A stretch of 64,000 bases of DNA from positions 1-64,000 of the forward strand of contig NZ_VDBO01000018.1 of NCBI RefSeq assembly GCF_005930355.1, in the 5' to 3' direction. A program made the position numbers and the translations under genes. This DNA is from Paenibacillus sinopodophylli (GTDB taxonomy: Bacteria; Bacillota; Bacilli; Paenibacillales; Paenibacillaceae). Within the stretch, counting starts at the first letter, position 1. Each line of letters starts with the position of its first letter. Of this stretch, positions 10,001 to 18,988 are shown piece after piece. The notes beneath the pieces were generated by a model, which did no database searches, was not told where the DNA came from, and saw only the letters and a list, made by a program, of their open reading frames with translations.

Positions 10001-12763
10001 TTCATCGGGTCGCCTGAGACGACACCGGTGGCGGTGATCGCCTACACGGCGGAGCAGCTGACGGGACTTGCGCCGAACAGTGTCTACATGATTAACGGTA
10101 CGTCGGTGACGACGGATGGCAACGGCAAAGTGGCAATCGACGGCAGCTGGCTGGGCGTAGCGGTGAACGTGGTGAAAAAGGGCAACGGCACGACGACGAC
10201 CGACAGCACGGCGCAGACAATCAGCTTGCCGTCCCGCCCAGCTATGCCGACCGCAGGAAAGACGGACGAGACATCCATCAATGGCAGCAACGGAACGTTG
10301 ACGAATGTGACGTCGGCGGTAGAGTTCAGGAAAGGGGCGGCTGGCAGTTGGACAAGCGTAACCGATACGAACGTTACGGAGCTGGCGCCGGATACGTATT
10401 ACGTGCGCTTTAAAGCAACGTCTTCGGCCTTCGCATCTGAAGCGCAGACAGTCACAATCACGGCGTATGGAGCATCTTTGGAACCGACACCAGAAGTGGT
10501 GATTGACTATGCTGCGGAACAGCTGACGGGGTTGGAGCCAAACGGCACTTACACGATCAACGGAACAGCGGTGACAGCGAATGGCAGCGGCAAAGTGGTG
10601 ATTGACGGCAGCTGGCTGGGCACAAACGTGAACGTGGTGAAGAAGGGTAACGGCACGACGACGGCCGACAGCACGGCGCAGATGCTGAGCCTGCCGTCCC
10701 GCCCGGCAGCTCCGGTTGATATAACGGTTACGGATATCACCTATAACGGAGCTAATGACGGTTCTATTCTGAACGTAAATCACACGATGGAGTTTAAAAT
10801 AGGGAATATGGAAACATGGACGAATATAACGGGGACGTCGGTTGTTGGGCTAGCCCCTAGCGTCTATTATGTACGAGTAGCCGCAACAGAATCGGCATTT
10901 GCCTCTATCCCCGCTCAGGCAACTATCCATGACTCGGATGCAACCATTCCAGCGGCGCCGAATGTGAGTGCCGAAGATGCGAGCAATGTGATGATCGGTC
11001 TGGACACTACAATGGAATTCTCAGTTGACGGTGGGGCTTACGTCCGATATGACGGAACCAACATGCCGCAACTGAGCGGCGAGCATACGGTTCAGGTGCG
11101 GGTGGCTGCCAGCGGCTCTGTTCCGGCGGGGCCGTCAACTACGCTGATTTTCACGACGAATGCTTCCGTTTCGGCTGGAGGCTTGACGGTGACTGCTATA
11201 GATCCTAGCAGCGCGGCAAACGATGGCAAAACCCGAATTAATGTAACGCCTGCCGCCGACGGTGAGCACCGGCTGGTCTACTTTAACTTCGGCAGCGGCA
11301 TCGTAGATGTACCGAATGTCGGCGACACGCTTAGCGGTTACCTGGCCTTACCAAGCGATCGCTTAATCCCGGCAGCGAACGGTGACAAGATCGGCGTAGC
11401 CGAGGTAGACGCGCAAGGCAAAGTCGTGAAGTTCGGTCAAACAGCAGCGCATGTTATCGCCGAGCAGCCGGTTACGCAGCCTTCTAACGGAGTATCGACC
11501 GGTCCGAACGAAGAGTCGGTCGACGTGCTGGTTAATGGCAAGGTTGAAAATGCGGGCAAAGCAACAACAACGGAATCGGGCGGCGTTAAGACGACGACGA
11601 TTGTCGTTGATCCGGCCAAACTTCAGTCGAAGCTGGATGCGGAGGGCATGAATGCCGTCGTCACCATTCCGGTTAAGTCGGCGTCGAACGTCATTGTCGG
11701 CGAACTAAACGGCCAAATGGTTAAAAATATGGAGAATCTCTCGACCACGCTCGTTTTGCAGACGAACAGAGGAACCTATACGTTGCCGGCTCTAGAAATC
11801 AACATTGACGAAATAGCGGGTAAGCTCGGCAGCAACGTGAAGCTGGAGGATATTCAGTTGAAAATCACAGTTGCGCAAACACCGGACGCAATGGCCAAGG
11901 TAGTCGAGAGCGCGGCGTCTAAGGGCGAGTTCTCTATTGTCGTGCCCGCGGTTGACTTCACGGTCACAGGTACCTATGGCGGGAAGACGATCGAAATCAA
12001 GACATATAACGTCTATGTCGAACGAATGGTCGCTTTACCTGATGGCATCGACCCGAACCGAATTACAACGGGCGTTGTCGTTGAACCGGACGGATCGGTA
12101 CGGCATGTACCGACCAAAATCATTCTGGTTGAAGGAAAATATTATGCGATAATCAATAGTTTGACTAACAGCACGTACACGGTCGTTTGGCATCCAATCG
12201 CCTTTGCCGATGTAGAGAAGCATTGGGCCAAGGAAGCAGTGAACGACATGGGGTCGCGTCTCGTCATCCATGGCGTGAACGAGACAACGTTCAATCCGAA
12301 CGCGGACATCACCCGCGCCGAGTTCGTGGCGATGATCGTGCGAGCATTGGGACTGAGGCTGAGCGAGGGATCGCAGAGCTTCAGCGACGTCGCGACGGAT
12401 GCTTGGTATGCAAGCGCCATTCAGACAGCCTTAGATTACGGCCTGATCTCGGGCTTTGAGGATGGCACCTTTCAGCCGAACACCAAGATCACGCGAGAGC
12501 AGGCAATGGTTGTCGTCGCCAAGACGATGAAGCTGACGGGTCTTGCCAAGGCAACGGGCGCTCCCGATAAGGATGTGGTGCTTGGCAAGTTTGCCGACAG
12601 CGGCGATATGGGCACGTGGGCAACAGACAGCATCGTGTTAGCCGCCAAGGCAGGGCTGATTAATGGCCGTAGCGGCGGCAAGCTCGAAGCCAAAGCCAAT
12701 GTCACCCGCGCCGAAGTGGCGACGCTGATCCAAAGACTGCTCAAGCAGTCGGATCTCATCTAA
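7094..12763 (+). CDS. Giant SLH surface protein with 14 propeller repeats, Big_2 and tandem 155-residue repeats
   Basis: A 1889-residue secreted protein. Signal peptide about 1-26 (cleavage after AYA). Residues about 40-570 hold 14 repeats of about 38 residues with core (L)xGVTYGNGMYVAVGxxGTIVTSSNGxSWTSR, resembling Ycf48/BNR-type beta-propeller blades; 14 would fit two seven-bladed propellers. A Big_2-like Ig domain follows (about 573-662: SVSPTSANVAQGGSKQL). Residues 663-1209 are four tandem units of 155 residues (TAEQLTGLAPNGTYTINGT..), then Ig-like and unassigned beta regions, then three SLH domains (about 1702-1885) that should fix it to the wall polymer. It lies behind a sensor pair and is followed by a strong terminator, so it is probably monocistronic. 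The function is unknown; adhesion or matrix binding is a guess from the architecture. Confidence 0.93.
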   Translation: MIKRWISLIIVFLLIVANIPQYAYAESLDEWNIRSPLPTGNTLTEVTFGNGTYVAVGSKGTILTSSDGASWTGRASGTTNLLYDVIYANGMFVTVGAGGTILTSSDGASWTSRTSTLTSIITSIAYGNSFVAVGAGGRVLTSSNGVNWTSQTSGTSNNLMGVDYGNSMYVAVGNNGTIVTSSNGTSWTNSTSGYALVLSDIAFGNGLFVALGQNGRTLTSTNGVNWLNGSTNSLAANGISFDNGNFAAVGSNGAILTSSSGASWTSRSSGTTITLTGVTNGNGTYVVVGETIILTSPDGISWTDRMIGTLTTVLGVSYFNGMYLALGAGGTIITSSDGVSWTNRASGTTNHLYGVAYGNELYVAVGINGTIVSSSNGVNWTVRTSGTTNQLTGVTYGNDTFVAVGAGGIVITSGDGVNWTSQPSSTANNLKGVTYGNGMYVAVGNSGTIVTSSNGVSWTSRASGTGNILNGVTYGNDMYVAVGNSGTIVTSNDGISWTSRTSGIANHLNGATYGNGMYVAVGATGTIVTSGNGASWRSRASGNTNDFYSVAYGYSTYLAGGGFGAIVQSGIVPPAINSVSVSPTSANVAQGGSKQLTAAVDAINGVMTTVKWTSSDAKVAVDGTGNVTVAADAALSDYTITATSTVDGSKKGTATITVTAAALPETTPEAVIDYTAEQLTGLAPNGTYTINGTAVTADGSGKVAIDGSWLGVAVNVVKKGNGTTTTDSTAQTISLPSRPAMPTAGKTDETSINGSNGTLTNVTSAMAYKKGTAGSWTSVTGTSVTELAPDTYYVRVKATSSAFASVAQTVTIAAFIGSPETTPGAGIDYTAEQLTGLAPNGTYTINGTAVTADSNGKVAIDGSWLGAAVNVVKKGNGTTTTDSTAQTISLPSRPAIPTAGKTDETSINGNNGTLTNVTSAVEYRKGTAGSWTSVTGTNVTELAPDTYYVRVKATSSAFASVSQTVTIAAFIGSPETTPVAVIAYTAEQLTGLAPNSVYMINGTSVTTDGNGKVAIDGSWLGVAVNVVKKGNGTTTTDSTAQTISLPSRPAMPTAGKTDETSINGSNGTLTNVTSAVEFRKGAAGSWTSVTDTNVTELAPDTYYVRFKATSSAFASEAQTVTITAYGASLEPTPEVVIDYAAEQLTGLEPNGTYTINGTAVTANGSGKVVIDGSWLGTNVNVVKKGNGTTTADSTAQMLSLPSRPAAPVDITVTDITYNGANDGSILNVNHTMEFKIGNMETWTNITGTSVVGLAPSVYYVRVAATESAFASIPAQATIHDSDATIPAAPNVSAEDASNVMIGLDTTMEFSVDGGAYVRYDGTNMPQLSGEHTVQVRVAASGSVPAGPSTTLIFTTNASVSAGGLTVTAIDPSSAANDGKTRINVTPAADGEHRLVYFNFGSGIVDVPNVGDTLSGYLALPSDRLIPAANGDKIGVAEVDAQGKVVKFGQTAAHVIAEQPVTQPSNGVSTGPNEESVDVLVNGKVENAGKATTTESGGVKTTTIVVDPAKLQSKLDAEGMNAVVTIPVKSASNVIVGELNGQMVKNMENLSTTLVLQTNRGTYTLPALEINIDEIAGKLGSNVKLEDIQLKITVAQTPDAMAKVVESAASKGEFSIVVPAVDFTVTGTYGGKTIEIKTYNVYVERMVALPDGIDPNRITTGVVVEPDGSVRHVPTKIILVEGKYYAIINSLTNSTYTVVWHPIAFADVEKHWAKEAVNDMGSRLVIHGVNETTFNPNADITRAEFVAMIVRALGLRLSEGSQSFSDVATDAWYASAIQTALDYGLISGFEDGTFQPNTKITREQAMVVVAKTMKLTGLAKATGAPDKDVVLGKFADSGDMGTWATDSIVLAAKAGLINGRSGGKLEAKANVTRAEVATLIQRLLKQSDLI
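9083..10720 (+). repeat. Tandem 465-bp coding repeats (four copies, last one diverged)
   Basis: Copies start near 9083, 9548, 10013 and 10478, exactly 465 bases (155 codons) apart. The first three are nearly identical at the DNA level over long stretches; the fourth is diverged and truncated. They are in frame within the SLH propeller gene, so copy number could change by recombination without breaking the gene. Confidence 0.9.
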
Positions 12764-12847
12764 AGCCTAAAGAGCAAAGAAGAGGGGCATATTTTAGTTT
12801 TCTCACGACACTAATATTGATAAATTCATCAGCAACAAGATACTAAA

Positions 12848-12878
12848 GCCTCTCTGGTAACACCAGAGAGGCTTTTTT
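12848..12878 (+). terminator. Terminator of the SLH propeller gene
   Basis: Perfect 10-bp stem GCCTCTCTGG/CCAGAGAGGC with a 5-base loop and a run of six T. Confidence 0.95.
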
Positions 12879-13186
12879 CTCGCTATTAATTGGTATGGAG
12901 CGTATATGTAAGGGAAGGGTATATCTACTGGTTAGAACGATGCAGACCGACGACTTCAAGGTCAACACGGCCACATCTTAGTTTATTCTGCCGTCAGCAC
13001 TCATCCCATGTGGAATCGGCAGTTTTGTTTGTGAAAAAACAATGTGGTAGAGCCACATATACCTATATGTAAAAAGCCATACTTCCTGAATTCATGAGAA
13101 TTCGGGCTATATTTGTTCGCGTAACCCAAGTAATTAAATAAGTGTAAGATTAAGACTAGTATATAAAAGATGCTTGAGGAGGCTAA
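12879..13186. other. Non-coding stretch with small palindromes
   Basis: No gene supported. A palindrome CCTGAATTC/GAATTCGGG lies at about 13084-13105. The stretch ends at the decayed methyltransferase fragment. Confidence 0.5.
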
Positions 13187-13450
13187 GGGGTAGAGATTGT
13201 GCCCGAAGTCATCGAAGATGCACACAGCAATGCAATGCTGAACGAGATGCGTAATGTCAAATTCGAAGTGGGCATATCTGAGGACGTTATCCCGAGCTGA
13301 AAAGAACAAGGTATCGAAGCTGATGTGATTGTAGTCGATCCGCCGCGTAAGGGCTGTGATCGAGCATTGCTTGAGACGATCATGGCAATGAAGCCGGAAG
13401 ATTTAAACATGGAATGTAGCGGGATATCGGCACGAAAGACCACCTTCTAA
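13187..13450 (+). pseudogene. Remnant of a TrmA/RumA-family RNA (uracil-5-)-methyltransferase
   Basis: Translation from 13187 gives [18 protein letters not shown]..., then a TGA at 13300-13302 where the family would have a tryptophan-type codon (IPS[12 protein letters not shown]), then [25 protein letters not shown]. These are the SAM-binding GVEIV strand and the DPPRKGCD motif of RlmCD/TrmA enzymes, which add methyl to C5 of uracil in rRNA or tRNA. The frame upstream of 13187 is closed (TAA at 13184), so all of the N-terminal part is absent, and the essential C-terminal cysteine segment (CNP) is replaced by an unrelated tail ending at 13450. It is a clear dead fragment; an intact paralogue presumably exists elsewhere. 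Confidence 0.85.
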
Positions 13451-13472
13451 AGTAAAACGGAGGTGGTCTTTC
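13434..13472. terminator. Hairpin at the end of the methyltransferase remnant
   Basis: GAAAGACCACC and GGTGGTCTTTC form an 11-bp perfect stem with a 17-base loop. It overlaps the last codons of the remnant. Confidence 0.6.
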
Positions 13473-13521
13473 ATATTACACCATATGATGCGAACCATTT
13501 TTCGACCGTTCAAAAATGCTT

Positions 13522-13546
13522 AAAACCCTTGCAACGCAAGGGTTTT
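13522..13546. terminator. Terminator, likely for the minus-strand regulator
   Basis: AAAACCCTTGC/GCAAGGGTTTT with a 3-base loop; A and T flanks on both sides let it work in either direction. It lies about 60 bases past the stop of the minus-strand OmpR-type regulator. Confidence 0.6.
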
Positions 13547-13603
13547 ACCGCTTTTCCTACTTCGCTATTGTCGCTTGTCATGGATACAATTAATAGTAGT
13601 GTA

Positions 13604-14335
13604 TCAGCTGCAGTCGTGTACACTGCCAACCTTATCGCTATGCTCGCGCTTGCTGGCAACCAGCATATATCCGGCCCCCCGAATCGTAATGATTCTCTCT
13701 GGATTGACAGGATCAGCTTCGATTTTTTTTCGTAAATTGCTGATGTGTACAGCGACCGTTCTCGTATCCTCCAGACTCTCCATTCCCCAGATGAGATGGA
13801 ACAACGTATCAACAGTGACGACATGATTAGCGTTTTGTGCCATATAGGATAGTAGACTAAATTCTTTTTTCGATAAAAAGATGGTATGACTTTCTATGTT
13901 GACGGACTGTGCGTAGAAATCCAGCGTCAAACCCGGTAACTCCAGCAGTTGTTCTCTTCTGCTTGTCGACACTCTGCGAAGGTGAGCCTTGATCTTGGCC
14001 ATGAGCACTCCCGGACTGAACGGCTTGGTCACATAATCGTCGCCGCCATAGGATAATGCGCTGATTTTCACCTCGTCTTCCTCACGACTGCTCAGAAACA
14101 CGATCGGCGCATTCGTGTAATTACGTGCGTTCCTGCACCAGTCAATGCCGTTTTCATTAGCGAGCATTACATCCAGTACAATCAAATCCGGATCGAGCGA
14201 CGCAAGCAGCTTCATGGCTTCTATCCCGCTGTGGCTATACGAGGATATAAAGCCTTCCCGTTCACAATACGCCTGAACAATCTCACATATATGGGGATCA
14301 TCATCGACGATCATAATTTTGTACGTTTCCTTCAT
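13604..14335 (-). CDS. OmpR/PhoB-family response regulator
   Basis: A 243-residue regulator. The receiver covers about 1-115 with acidic DDD at 9-11, phosphoacceptor D55 in LIVLDVML, S in VFLSSRE and K in VTKPFSP; the C-terminal winged helix (about 140-230) has the YSL/SLL..LL...N and TVAVHISNLRKKIE..RG-GYML signatures. The start at 14335 is set by an AGGAAGGTGA site and by its 4-base ATGA overlap with the kinase stop; the longer frame upstream is just the kinase in another frame. It is the coupled partner of the 7TMR kinase upstream on the same strand. The target genes are not visible. Confidence 0.95.
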   Translation of the reverse strand: MKETYKIMIVDDDPHICEIVQAYCEREGFISSYSHSGIEAMKLLASLDPDLIVLDVMLANENGIDWCRNARNYTNAPIVFLSSREEDEVKISALSYGGDDYVTKPFSPGVLMAKIKAHLRRVSTSRREQLLELPGLTLDFYAQSVNIESHTIFLSKKEFSLLSYMAQNANHVVTVDTLFHLIWGMESLEDTRTVAVHISNLRKKIEADPVNPERIITIRGAGYMLVASKREHSDKVGSVHDCS

Positions 14336-16488
14336 GCTGTCACCTTCCTGCTTCTCGAATACAAAGGCAGCGATACATAGAATATCGACCCCGTCTTGCC
14401 ATCGCTCTCTGCTCGAACTGACCCTCCATGTGCTTGTACGATTTCCCTGCAAATCGCCAGCCCGAGTCCGCTGCCCTCTACTTCCTGTTCCATGCCCGAT
14501 CGATCATACCTGTAATTGCGATCGAAGATTTGCTCGAGCTGCTCTGGGGGGATACCGCTGCCAGAGTCTTGTACGCTAATGATCGCACAGCGGGTATCTT
14601 GCTCCACGCCCAAGGCTAGTTCAAGACGCACCATCCCACCAGTAGAGGTGAACTTCATCGCGTTCGAGACTAGATTGAACAACGCCTGGTCCAATCTTTG
14701 AGCATCCATCTCGACAACAGGCAAGTCAGGTCGTTGATCTTCCGTATTTCCGATATCCAGTACGAAATCCAAGCCTGCGTCACGTACAACTAGCTCATAT
14801 TGTTCAAAAAAACCACGTAAGAAGTGAATAGCATGAACCGGCTCCATTCGATACGCTACTTGTCCCGTCTCTAGATGGGACAAGAAGGACAACTCCTCGA
14901 TCATACGGTTAATTCGTATTGTGTTATCTCGGATATACTTCAAGTACTGTTCATTGCGCTCCGGCTTAACCATGTCCTTCACAGCTTCGACATAACCAAG
15001 CATACTGGACAGCGGCATGCGCAGATCATGCGTAATGTAGGCGAGCAGCTTCTTCCTTCCTTGCTCGGAGTGAAGTAACCGATTATACGATGTGCGGAGA
15101 TCTTCGTGAGCTGAGGATAACGCATGTGTACGCTCCATCACGATTTGCTCCAGATTGGTATTCATTTCAGTCAGCTTGTTATTAGCTTCCTGCAGCTCTC
15201 GTGCAATCCTCTCTTCATTCGTTGCCGCCCTCGTAAATCTTGAAGAAAGCAGAATCATCTGTGCGATCGTAAATATCAACAGACCAACCGGAGATGTATT
15301 TTCGATTAGCGACCATTCGTTGTAATATAAAAAATCGTTGATAACCGTAACCAGGGTAACCACTGACACCACTAGGAAGATCAGCGCTCCCTCCATACGC
15401 CGCACAGCCGCTTGGGCAAGCCCAACCATCAGATACGCCATGTGTAGAACAACGATTACACCAATCACTAGTAACATTTTGGAATAGACAAGTGCAGGGG
15501 TCGTCACAACAATTAGACAGAGCAGGCCAGTTACGATACGGCTGCCAAGACGAAACCATCGCGACACATAATTCGGGAAAATGCATTCAAAATACATGGT
15601 GATGATATAACCACCGATGCAAAGAATCAAATACTCGATCTTGAACTGCAACTCCCACGGGAATTGAGGAAGCAATTGTGTAATCATGAGCTCGCCGTTC
15701 AGCAAGGAGCGGATGGCGAACAATATGGTGAACAGACCAAAGTACAACGGCGCCCTGTCCTTGCGTCGCAGCACGAACAACAGCAGATTATACAAGCCAA
15801 TCACCAGCAGACATGCCGTTATGAACATATCTGCGGCAACCTTCAGATTTGTCCTGACTGTTAAGACATTACTGCCACCCAGCTCTATTTGCTTGGTGAT
15901 GCCGCCCCGCTTATGATGAAAGTTTGCTATTTGCACAACGAGTTCTACCGTGTCGTTTTGGGGCTGGAAGAACACCAGTTTCGATGCCAGATGCGGTTTC
16001 ACTTCACTCTTGCCTTGACCAACCACACCGACTTCTGCCAGCAGTTCTCCATTCGCCCACAATTTATACGCATTAAATATAGAAGGAATCCGCAGAGCAA
16101 GCCGCTCATTCCTATCCTGCTCGCTAAGCTCAATGACCAGCCGAAAGGTGGCAAAGCCTTCTCCTGTAAGCTCTCGACCACCCAGCGGGTAGCCAAGCCA
16201 GGATCCGGGGATGTTGATATATCGATCAGCCTGTCCCTCTTTTTCGATGCGGCTTCGTATATCCTCAGGCGAAAGCAGCTCATGCCAGTAGAACGCCCAT
16301 TCCCCCTGTAACTTTAGCGGATTCATACTAACATGATCCTGTGTTAAATCTAGAATGCCTTCTTCGCTTTGAATCTGAGGAGAGTCCGGTGCAGATAAGA
16401 TGGCATAGCTTGCGACCAAACCAACAACAATGACAACAGCTATTTGAAGCCAGATAGTACGAGAACCGAATCGAAGAATATCCCTCAT
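14332..16488 (-). CDS. Sensor histidine kinase with 7TMR-DISM input
   Basis: A 718-residue membrane kinase: N-terminal transmembrane segment (about 12-32), extracellular DISM jelly roll (about 50-200, GEWAFYWHELL..), seven-helix block (about 205-400), coiled-coil linker (about 405-465), HisKA with H487 in YITHDLRMPLSSML, and HATPase with N box (NLVSNAMKF), G1 (DSGSGI) and G2 (GSGLGLAI). It is translated together with the OmpR regulator that overlaps its stop. Its sensor half has the same architecture as the hybrid kinase at 2718, but it has one conventional kinase core. The ligand is unknown. Confidence 0.95.
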   Translation of the reverse strand: MRDILRFGSRTIWLQIAVVIVVGLVASYAILSAPDSPQIQSEEGILDLTQDHVSMNPLKLQGEWAFYWHELLSPEDIRSRIEKEGQADRYINIPGSWLGYPLGGRELTGEGFATFRLVIELSEQDRNERLALRIPSIFNAYKLWANGELLAEVGVVGQGKSEVKPHLASKLVFFQPQNDTVELVVQIANFHHKRGGITKQIELGGSNVLTVRTNLKVAADMFITACLLVIGLYNLLLFVLRRKDRAPLYFGLFTILFAIRSLLNGELMITQLLPQFPWELQFKIEYLILCIGGYIITMYFECIFPNYVSRWFRLGSRIVTGLLCLIVVTTPALVYSKMLLVIGVIVVLHMAYLMVGLAQAAVRRMEGALIFLVVSVVTLVTVINDFLYYNEWSLIENTSPVGLLIFTIAQMILLSSRFTRAATNEERIARELQEANNKLTEMNTNLEQIVMERTHALSSAHEDLRTSYNRLLHSEQGRKKLLAYITHDLRMPLSSMLGYVEAVKDMVKPERNEQYLKYIRDNTIRINRMIEELSFLSHLETGQVAYRMEPVHAIHFLRGFFEQYELVVRDAGLDFVLDIGNTEDQRPDLPVVEMDAQRLDQALFNLVSNAMKFTSTGGMVRLELALGVEQDTRCAIISVQDSGSGIPPEQLEQIFDRNYRYDRSGMEQEVEGSGLGLAICREIVQAHGGSVRAESDGKTGSIFYVSLPLYSRSRKVTA

Positions 16489-17034
16489 GATGAAGTCGAC
16501 CCCAATCTACAAGTTGCGCTATAAATGATGTTAATTATCTTAATGATAGCATCATAAAAAGAAAATGTGTTAATAGCGGTAATAAAATCCTCATTTACAA
16601 GCTGTGGGCAATCTCATAATCAAATATATGCACCGTATGAGGGATGCGGACGCTTTGCCACGGCAGTTGCTACAGTCGCTTCATAACGCATCGAATCATA
16701 GTAATTACATCCAATTAACTTTGTTGTCTGTTCCTTTGGCATGTTTTATTTTAAACGTGATGTTAAAGTTTTCTTTATGTTTCATTAATGGCCTTAACTA
16801 CTATGATAAAATGCATCTAGGGAAAATTCAAATAGCTTCAATGAGCTTAGAGGAGATTTACAGATTGAAGATGATGAGACCAAGTACCTTACCTCACTTA
16901 ATGAGAAAGGTACTTCGATAATTGTGAAACCCCTTGTTTGTTTAGCGTGTTCATTTGCTTGCATGAATTGGGCTAAACGATCTTGATATAGGAATGTTGC
17001 TCATTGCTAGTCGAATTGAAAAGGAGTTCATTCA
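16489..17034. other. Intergenic region, possible gene fragment
   Basis: Upstream region of the minus-strand kinase and of the plus-strand gene at 17035. A frame from about 16815 to a TGA near 16985 reads NELRGDLQIEDDETKYLTSLNEKGTSIIVKP, protein-like but without a start or ribosome site, so it may be the end of a decayed gene. Nothing else was recognised. Confidence 0.3.
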
Positions 17035-18402
17035 TTGTTAAAAAGAAAACGTTCAAAAAAGCAATTTAAAGAGGATTTCAAACGGGGGCTGGGTCATTCT
17101 TATCTGGAGTTAAAAGAAAGTGAAAATCGTGAAAAGTATAAAGATATTGTCTTATGGTCTTGTCTTCGTAACACTTGTTACGATATGCAATGTGAAGGTG
17201 GACGTGGTATTTTTTTATATCATGCAATATGTCTATTCGAAGATAAGAGCTTCTTTGAAGAGGCAATCATTCAAAAGTTTATGCAAAAGAATCTAGACAC
17301 ATGGTTATTCGATCAATTGTGTGAGCTTTTATGTTTATTTTCAGAGGATGGCAGTACTAGAGCAAGGGAATCGTTATATCAAAAATATAATACTATGCTT
17401 GGATTACGTTCATATCGTCTCAATCAAATTAATAAGAATAACCTAGAATGTCTTTGTGTAAGGCTGACATCACTAGATGGATTTCCTGCATTCAAGAACA
17501 TTGTTAAGCATCTCGGTGAGTATACGTTAAGGAAAAGCGATTCTGCTGGTATGGAATGGTTCTACTCTGATGCAAAAAACAAGTTTGGTCATAAGCGTGT
17601 CGATTCATACTTGCAGAACAATGCGATTAATTCTGAGTATGTAAAAGCCTTTCTAAAATCCGTATCTGAAATCGTGATTCCCAATAAACATAGTATGGAT
17701 CCACCAACTTTAGAAGAATTGATTAAAGCAGCTAAAGAAAAACGAAGTCGAGGGCTTTCACTTCGTTTTGCGAAAGAGGCTTCAGAAGATGATTTGTTAA
17801 AACTAGCGAAATACGCTATCGAAGAATCAAATCTAGAAGTAAAGTTAGAATTACTGTGGACGTTTAGAAAGGTTCGTTTTCCGCTAGGTGAGTCGTACAT
17901 TTTTGAACTTGCTGAAAGTAATAATCAATCCATACGTGATGTTGCGTTTGAGATGATGAAGCATTTACCGCCAGATCGGTTTCACGATTTTGCAATAAAT
18001 CTTCTCCTACAAAAGAAGGAGCTCGCAAATGCTCTAAGTCTTCTATGTTATTGCTATAAGCCTGAAGATGAAGCGGTTTTACTCGAAGGTATTCAACGTT
18101 TGACAGTATCCTATGAGGTTGGCGGCTGGCATGGTGTCTTTATGGACGTTGAGCATTTGTTAGATGACCGATCAATTCATATGGATCCATCCGTTTTTAT
18201 GTTCATATATAGCCAAACATTGTGTTCGTACTGTCGTCATACTCTGATTTACAGAATGTCCAAGAGGAAAGTTCTCCCTCAAGCGATTTTAGAAGAATGC
18301 GTACATGACAGCTACGAGGATACAAGAAATTTTGCGATACGACAACTAAGAAAAAAATCAAATTCATTGAGCATTAGTGATTTTAAAAGAGCGGGAGTTT
18401 AG
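17035..18402 (+). CDS. Hypothetical HEAT-like helical protein
   Basis: A 455-residue cytoplasmic protein, no signal peptide or membrane segment. TTG start with a very good AAAGGAG site 8 bases upstream and no better ATG. The N terminus is strongly basic (KRKRSKKQFKEDFKRG). From about residue 230 on it is a series of amphipathic helix pairs (DLLKLAKYAIEES..LELLWTFRKVRF, ESNNQSIRDVAFEMMKHL) that look like HEAT repeats, and the C terminus repeats this style (CVHDSYEDTRNFAIRQL). Such repeats usually bind other proteins. No catalytic motif is seen and no named family is recognised. Base composition is AT-rich relative to the SLH genes. Confidence 0.85.
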   Translation: MLKRKRSKKQFKEDFKRGLGHSYLELKESENREKYKDIVLWSCLRNTCYDMQCEGGRGIFLYHAICLFEDKSFFEEAIIQKFMQKNLDTWLFDQLCELLCLFSEDGSTRARESLYQKYNTMLGLRSYRLNQINKNNLECLCVRLTSLDGFPAFKNIVKHLGEYTLRKSDSAGMEWFYSDAKNKFGHKRVDSYLQNNAINSEYVKAFLKSVSEIVIPNKHSMDPPTLEELIKAAKEKRSRGLSLRFAKEASEDDLLKLAKYAIEESNLEVKLELLWTFRKVRFPLGESYIFELAESNNQSIRDVAFEMMKHLPPDRFHDFAINLLLQKKELANALSLLCYCYKPEDEAVLLEGIQRLTVSYEVGGWHGVFMDVEHLLDDRSIHMDPSVFMFIYSQTLCSYCRHTLIYRMSKRKVLPQAILEECVHDSYEDTRNFAIRQLRKKSNSLSISDFKRAGV

Positions 18403-18577
18403 AGACATTCTGATAAAAAGAAAATATGGAGCGGTGACGGAACGGAAATAGAAACTAGATGACTTAAGATGAATCTTATAATAAGATTTGTAATCAAACC
18501 GATTGATATTATCATTTCCTATGATACAATTGTAAAGGAATTATTATCCAAATTACAGTTGTGAGGAAGGTTTTTTT

Positions 18578-18925
18578 ATGCGAATAGCAACGGGGTTATT
18601 ACTTGCATTATATCTTGTTTTTATGTGGATTATGGCACTATCGGCAAATGTAGCTTCATATGACGGTGAGATTGTTAATATTATTGCAAGAACAATATTA
18701 TTTTTCCAAACGCTAGCTTTCCCTTTTTCATTTACTATGCCTAGAACCGCAATGGTATTTCTTATCTTTTCGTCTTTGGCTGCTATGCTTTCAGAACTTG
18801 CGCTTGACGCTGGTCATTTATTTTTTGCAATAATAAGTATTATATTTGCCCTTATGTGTTATGGCGGTCATAGGGAATTGGTTAAGAAAAAGAAATTAGC
18901 AGCTAAAGCCATTCGTACGAACTAA
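18578..18925 (+). CDS. Small hypothetical membrane protein
   Basis: 115 residues with GAGGAAGG 8 bases before the ATG. Hydrophobic helices at about 3-22, 36-55, 58-75 and 80-100, and a basic tail (RELVKKKKLAAKAIR) that should lie in the cytoplasm. No family recognised. It stands alone, closed by its own terminator. Confidence 0.8.
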   Translation: MRIATGLLLALYLVFMWIMALSANVASYDGEIVNIIARTILFFQTLAFPFSFTMPRTAMVFLIFSSLAAMLSELALDAGHLFFAIISIIFALMCYGGHRELVKKKKLAAKAIRTN

Positions 18926-18951
18926 TTGAACAGATCATAACGATAATAGTA

Positions 18952-18988
18952 AAGGGCATTCACCTTCAGTAAAGGTTGAATGCCTTTT
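18952..18988 (+). terminator. Terminator of the small membrane-protein gene
   Basis: AAGGGCATTCACC / GGTTGAATGCCTT imperfect stem of about 13 bp followed by TTTTGT. Confidence 0.85.

Noticed and set aside
9023-10783. 586-codon open frame on the minus strand
   Set aside because: It mirrors the GC-rich tandem repeats of the SLH gene, is full of Arg/His/Cys in low-complexity order, and has no ribosome site.
16604-16921. 105-codon plus-strand frame
   Set aside because: No ribosome site and irregular composition; the more protein-like text at its end is in another frame.
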